DNA of 25,000 bases, from assembly GCA_009176605.1 (NCBI GenBank), contig SEYY01021261.1, positions 25,001 through 50,000 of the forward strand, written 5' to 3'. The notes under the pieces are model-generated. The model worked only from the letters and a program-made list of their open reading frames with translations, had not been told where the DNA came from and did no database searches. Within the stretch, counting starts at the first letter, position 1. Each line of letters begins with the position of its first letter. Below, in pieces: positions 13,105-25,000 of this stretch. The translations under genes were made by a program, and so were the position numbers. Source of the DNA: Armadillidium nasatum. Its lineage: Eukaryota > Arthropoda > Malacostraca > Isopoda > Armadillidiidae.

Positions 13105-13882
13105 TAGTCACTGTCGAAAGCCGAGTATCTACACTGAAGTTCAATAAACTTTTTAGAAAAGAAATAGATGGGTACCCAAATACCGTTATCCATCTTATGC
13201 AGTGCAGACTCCTTTGTCGACTGAAGATGCATCAGTGAACAGCTGGAAATGTGTCACATCAAGGTAGGCCAAAACGGGGAGAGATTGAAGCTTTTACTTC
13301 TTCAAAAGCTGGGAGAGCTTCGTTCGTTAATGGTGCTAAAGAAGATTTGATGAGGCAAACCTTAATCAGGTCAGTGAGAGGACAAACAATGTGAGCAAAG
13401 TTAGATATGAGTCGATGGTAAAGCCCAAATATATCCAAAAATCGCCGAATAGGAGGGACTATGAAGAAATTTCTGTTTGCTTCTTAGCAGGAGTAGAAAT
13501 ACCGTCGGAGAAACACTGAAGTCAAGGAAGTCAAAAGCAGACTGAATGAAAAGAAATTTTTCAAAAGACAGAATAAAGAATTCTTATGAAGAAAATGGAA
13601 GACCTGAAGAAGAGAAAGAGGTAAGTCATATAAAAATGGAAAAAATTAATATCGCGAAAGATAAGAGTCAGTGTAACGTTGAAAGGTGTCCACCGACTTT
13701 GGTACACTGAAAATCATGAAGGAAATTTGAAATAACCAAAAGGAGCATAAATTTTAAATATAAAAAAAAACTGATATGATTTGGCTCAAATCGAGCTAAA
13801 TTGAAATCACGTGTAAGACGCAGAAGCAAGCGAACTTTATTTATCAATTTGATGCAATTTTGCGACTTCGTTGCAGCAATTT

Positions 13883-14039
<157 letters not shown>

Positions 14040-14181
14040 GAATTTCATTTAATCAAATATTTTTAAGTGGTTTATAAATAAACATAAAAGTTTCTTTACG
14101 ATTTAATATAATTAAAAATTTTTACACAAACATAAAAATTTCTCTGCTTAGGAAACTATTTTTTAACAATTTCGCTGTTCT

Positions 14182-14450
<269 letters not shown>

Positions 14451-14622
14451 GCTATTAATATCGCATTTTGCTATTTAATGACACAGGAAAATAAAGTATT
14501 TAAATATTTGATCCTTTTTAATATGAAGACAAAAAGATTGATTCTTTAAATTTCAATATTAAGAAATAATAGAAATGATCGTGCACAAAAATATATATTT
14601 GCATATTTCTTTCTATCAAAAA

Positions 14623-14655
<33 letters not shown>

Positions 14656-14932
14656 TAAAAATTAGAATAAGACATCTATTTTTGTGGCTTCACTCATTTC
14701 AGAGTATTAAGTCACCTCTTTGGAAAGATAAATTTTGTGTTCAAAAATTATTTGGTTTTTAATCCACTCTTTGATTTACCTTTGAACTTTTTTATTCATT
14801 TCTTGACCCTTTTTTTCTTTTTCTTTCTTTTTTATCAGAAACTCGGAAAATTTGACCCTCTTCTCACAGTTCCTGTTGAGTCGATCTGGAAAAAAAAAAA
14901 AAAAACATTCTTTTAAAATGTACTTTTCTCTT

Positions 14933-15054
<122 letters not shown>

Positions 15055-15059
15055 TTCAG

Positions 15060-16387
15060 TAAAATAATGTCACCATTTCTTTTTATAAAGAATCTTTCTT
15101 CCATTTCTAATATCTTAAAATTTTTTGAATCGGAAATTTGCATAACAAAAGACTCTGAGAAAAAGATTCTGATAAAGTTTTGGTAGTAACAATAAAGAAA
15201 TATTTCTTTTGTTTCTCTTGATTCTTATGTTGGCAATAATTTTTCCTGAATCAACAAAATATTTTACATATAAAATAAAAACATTCCTTATTACCTGAGG
15301 GTAGGAAAAGAGCATCATTTAAATGATATTATCAGCAGAATGTTAATTTGATTTTCGAATATTGCTATGAGTAAAGATTGTTCATGTAAAAAAAAAATGA
15401 GACAGGATTGCATTAGCTTATTAATTGAATTAGAATAGAAAAACACTTGTAATGTGAACTCATAAAAGTGCTAAATTGGGGTTCAGTAACAACGTTTGCC
15501 ATTCTGATATTGCAAGTAAGACTAAGTTAAACCATTCATATTATGTAAAGAAACATAGGAAACACCTTTCATAAAAACAGGCATTTCAAATCTTAGGTGA
15601 AATTTAAGAAATCTTAAGAAAGTAAAAATCTCGAAGATTTTGAAGAAGAATTTAAAGAAAAAAAAAGCTTGAAATCGCTTTAAATTATTAATTTTGATCA
15701 ATAAAAGTACTTTCATGATAGCATACAAAGCATTTTCCAATAAAAGATGAACTAATTATGTTGAAATAAAAGGTTTCTAAAATTTTCATTTCTGGCTTAA
15801 AAATGAGCAGCCGTTTATTAAATTATAAACATTTTAGAACAAAATGAATAATTAAAACTGGTCAAGAGGAGTCTTGTTAATGGATAACTTTGTTTTTTGA
15901 GAGTAGCTTTTAAAATTGAGAACAAAATGGAGACAAAATAAAAATTTGACGCTTAATTCCTCATATCTTGCATCAAGTTATTCCTGATGCTGGTGATAAA
16001 CGATATAAAATATGATACATTTTGTTTAAGGTAAGAGCCACACTGTTAGAAACGATTAATCAGATGATGTATCGATATTGTAAAAATAAGATAAAAACAG
16101 AAAATGGAAAAAGCTTACCTGAATTTATAATAGAATGAATATTGTAACTCCAAATGAAAAAGTTTCCTAAAGATGATTAAATGATGAAATGTAAAATAAA
16201 TAATTAATCCAATAAAAATTTCCGAAACAAAAAGCAACTTATGATTACAAATGCCTACAAAGGAGTCACAAAGATGGTTAGTAAAACATTTAATCAGAAT
16301 TTACGATCTAACTTTTAAAATCTATTACAACGTAAAAGATTCTAATTACGGCAAAATAATCACAAGGATGTTAATCACAATTCAGAA
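15060..16387. other. Non-coding stretch, nothing recognised
   Basis: AT-rich, no long frame, no motif I can place and no array. It is probably intergenic DNA downstream of the kinase gene's 3' end. Confidence 0.55.
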
Positions 16388-16393
16388 TTTATT
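16388..16393 (-). terminator. Candidate polyadenylation signal AATAAA
   Basis: The canonical AATAAA hexamer on the minus strand, 70 nt after the TGA of the kinase gene. AT-rich DNA yields such hexamers by chance, so the call rests mainly on position. Confidence 0.45.
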
Positions 16394-16462
16394 ACAGACG
16401 AAGATTACAAAAACAATTGTCATAATTTGGCATCATAATGAATGAATAATAAACGTGTGCTT

Positions 16463-24079
<7,617 letters not shown>

Positions 24080-24189
24080 CTGCAGAGTATATAAAAAAGG
24101 AACGATTTAGATTTTAATTATTTACAGAATAGCAAAATAAATTTATAACTTTAAAGGAAAAATAAAATTTTAAAATTAAATAATTGATA

Positions 24190-24499
<310 letters not shown>

Positions 24500-24565
24500 A
24501 AACGAGTCTATTAATGTTTACCATGTTTAAAATGTGTAAAAAGTGAACTAAATTTTATTTTTGTA

Positions 24566-25000
24566 TGTATAGGGTGTTCCGAAAACAGATTTTTTTATTT
24601 TATTTTTTATTCTTTTTTCTGAACACTTAAATAATGAATACAGAAGAAGCTCGTATCAGAGGAGTAAAATTGAATGAAGTAAAGGAAAAATTTCAAAGAA
24701 AATTTAATAAACTTTGACCTACAGACAAAGCGATCCGACAACTTGTGAACAAATTTAAAAGAATTGGATCCGTACATAACGAAGTAAGAAGAGGACTGCC
24801 AAGGATAGACACTAGCAAAACGGAGAAAGTTCGAAAAAATTTTAAATTGAGCCAACAACATCGGTTTGGCAAACCAGTAAAAGACTCAACAAACCAAAAA
24901 CAACAGTTCATAGAGTCTTGCGTTCAACACTTATGAAAAATAATAATAATATTAAACACTTATACTTATTTGTAAAGTACATAACAAAGGTCATGTAATC
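24566..25000 (+). pseudogene. Tc1/mariner-like relic, 5' end and N-terminal HTH part
   Basis: From ATG 24634 the frame reads MNTEEARIRGVKLNEVKEKF, meets TGA at 24715, then continues in the same frame with AIRQLVNKFKRIGSVHNEVR and a further helix ending in ESCVQHL before a stop at about 24933. The pattern (FQRKF, a Lys/Arg-rich helix, KF..IGSV, then RGLPR) is that of the N-terminal helix-turn-helix of IS630/Tc1/mariner-family transposases. The sequence TATAGGGTGTTCCGAAAA at 24567 may be the TA target plus the start of a terminal inverted repeat. The DDE part would lie beyond the window. The nonsense codon suggests a dead copy. Confidence 0.6.

Larger units (their letters stand above)
11940..13575 (-). 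mobile_element. Decayed Ty3/gypsy retrotransposon pol
   Basis: Read on the minus strand, gypsy pol blocks appear in the right order with many stops and frame changes. They are: the end of RT (LTDLIKV, KSSLAPLTNEALPAFEEVKA, 13260-13390); RNase H with the connection region (QLFTDASS, GVWVPIYFFSKKFIELQCRY, KPFVVAFYKRTPAKIDRQQR, GSDNVIADALS; 12880-13220); an integrase zinc-region and core start (HAACGTVEHPISALR and NHVHIVCPFPLVS; 12470-12580); and the integrase C-part (WLLSVTVIPLSLFCIPNDSG, RPSEHFAPFLRTSRISSTRI; 11990-12160). No LTRs or gag were found. It is a long-dead copy. Confidence 0.8.

Noticed and set aside
24693..24911. Minus-strand frames over the right end
   Set aside because: Antisense of the transposase-like HTH; no kinase N-lobe motifs (GxGxxG, VAIK) found there.

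Overview
This window is nuclear DNA from an animal. It has spliced, intron-rich coding sequence with GT...AG borders. It also has decayed LINE, Ty3/gypsy, hAT and Tc1/mariner copies, tRNA-derived SINE-like pieces, and a heavy load of long, nearly pure microsatellites ((AT)n, (CT)n, (AAT)n). Long AT arrays plus tRNA-derived SINEs would fit an SSR-rich invertebrate such as a cephalopod or a decapod crustacean. The sequence alone does not decide this, and I name no species. Nothing bacterial or plasmid-like is present.

Layout. About 1-16.4 kb is intergenic and repeat-dominated. Left to right it holds: a possible MADF-like fragment; (AT)n arrays; a decayed LINE reverse transcriptase on the minus strand (1.2-1.65 kb); a 31-bp-arm hairpin (2.2 kb); a broken Tc1-like transposase on the minus strand (2.7-3.2 kb); a degenerate TGACGTCA-bearing repeat; an inverted pair of tRNA-headed units (5.06-5.43 kb); a second inverted repeat capped on both sides by AT arrays (5.5-6.35 kb); and a 5'-truncated LINE (6.35-10.13 kb). 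A 2.7 kb hAT transposon sits inside that LINE, with an exact 8-bp target-site duplication. After that come an A-rich repeat relic, a third tRNA-like piece, a decayed Ty3/gypsy pol on the minus strand (11.9-13.57 kb), and AT/ATT arrays.

The one convincing host gene is on the minus strand from 24079 down to 16463. It encodes a CDKL2/CDKL3-type cyclin-dependent-kinase-like protein. Nine exons give one uninterrupted frame of 808 codons plus a stop, with intron phases that match at every junction. The first exons, encoding the glycine-rich loop and the catalytic lysine region, lie beyond the right edge or were not found. The kinase core is followed by a long Ser/Asn/Pro-rich tail (about 510 residues).

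The most unusual feature is how the gene coexists with microsatellites. Several splice sites abut or are formed by repeat arrays. The last intron (128 nt) consists only of an AT array with GT and AG at its ends. The preceding 46-nt exon is a small coding island near two long AT arrays. The rightmost ~450 bp is the start of another Tc1/mariner-like relic, in what is probably an upstream intron of the kinase gene.
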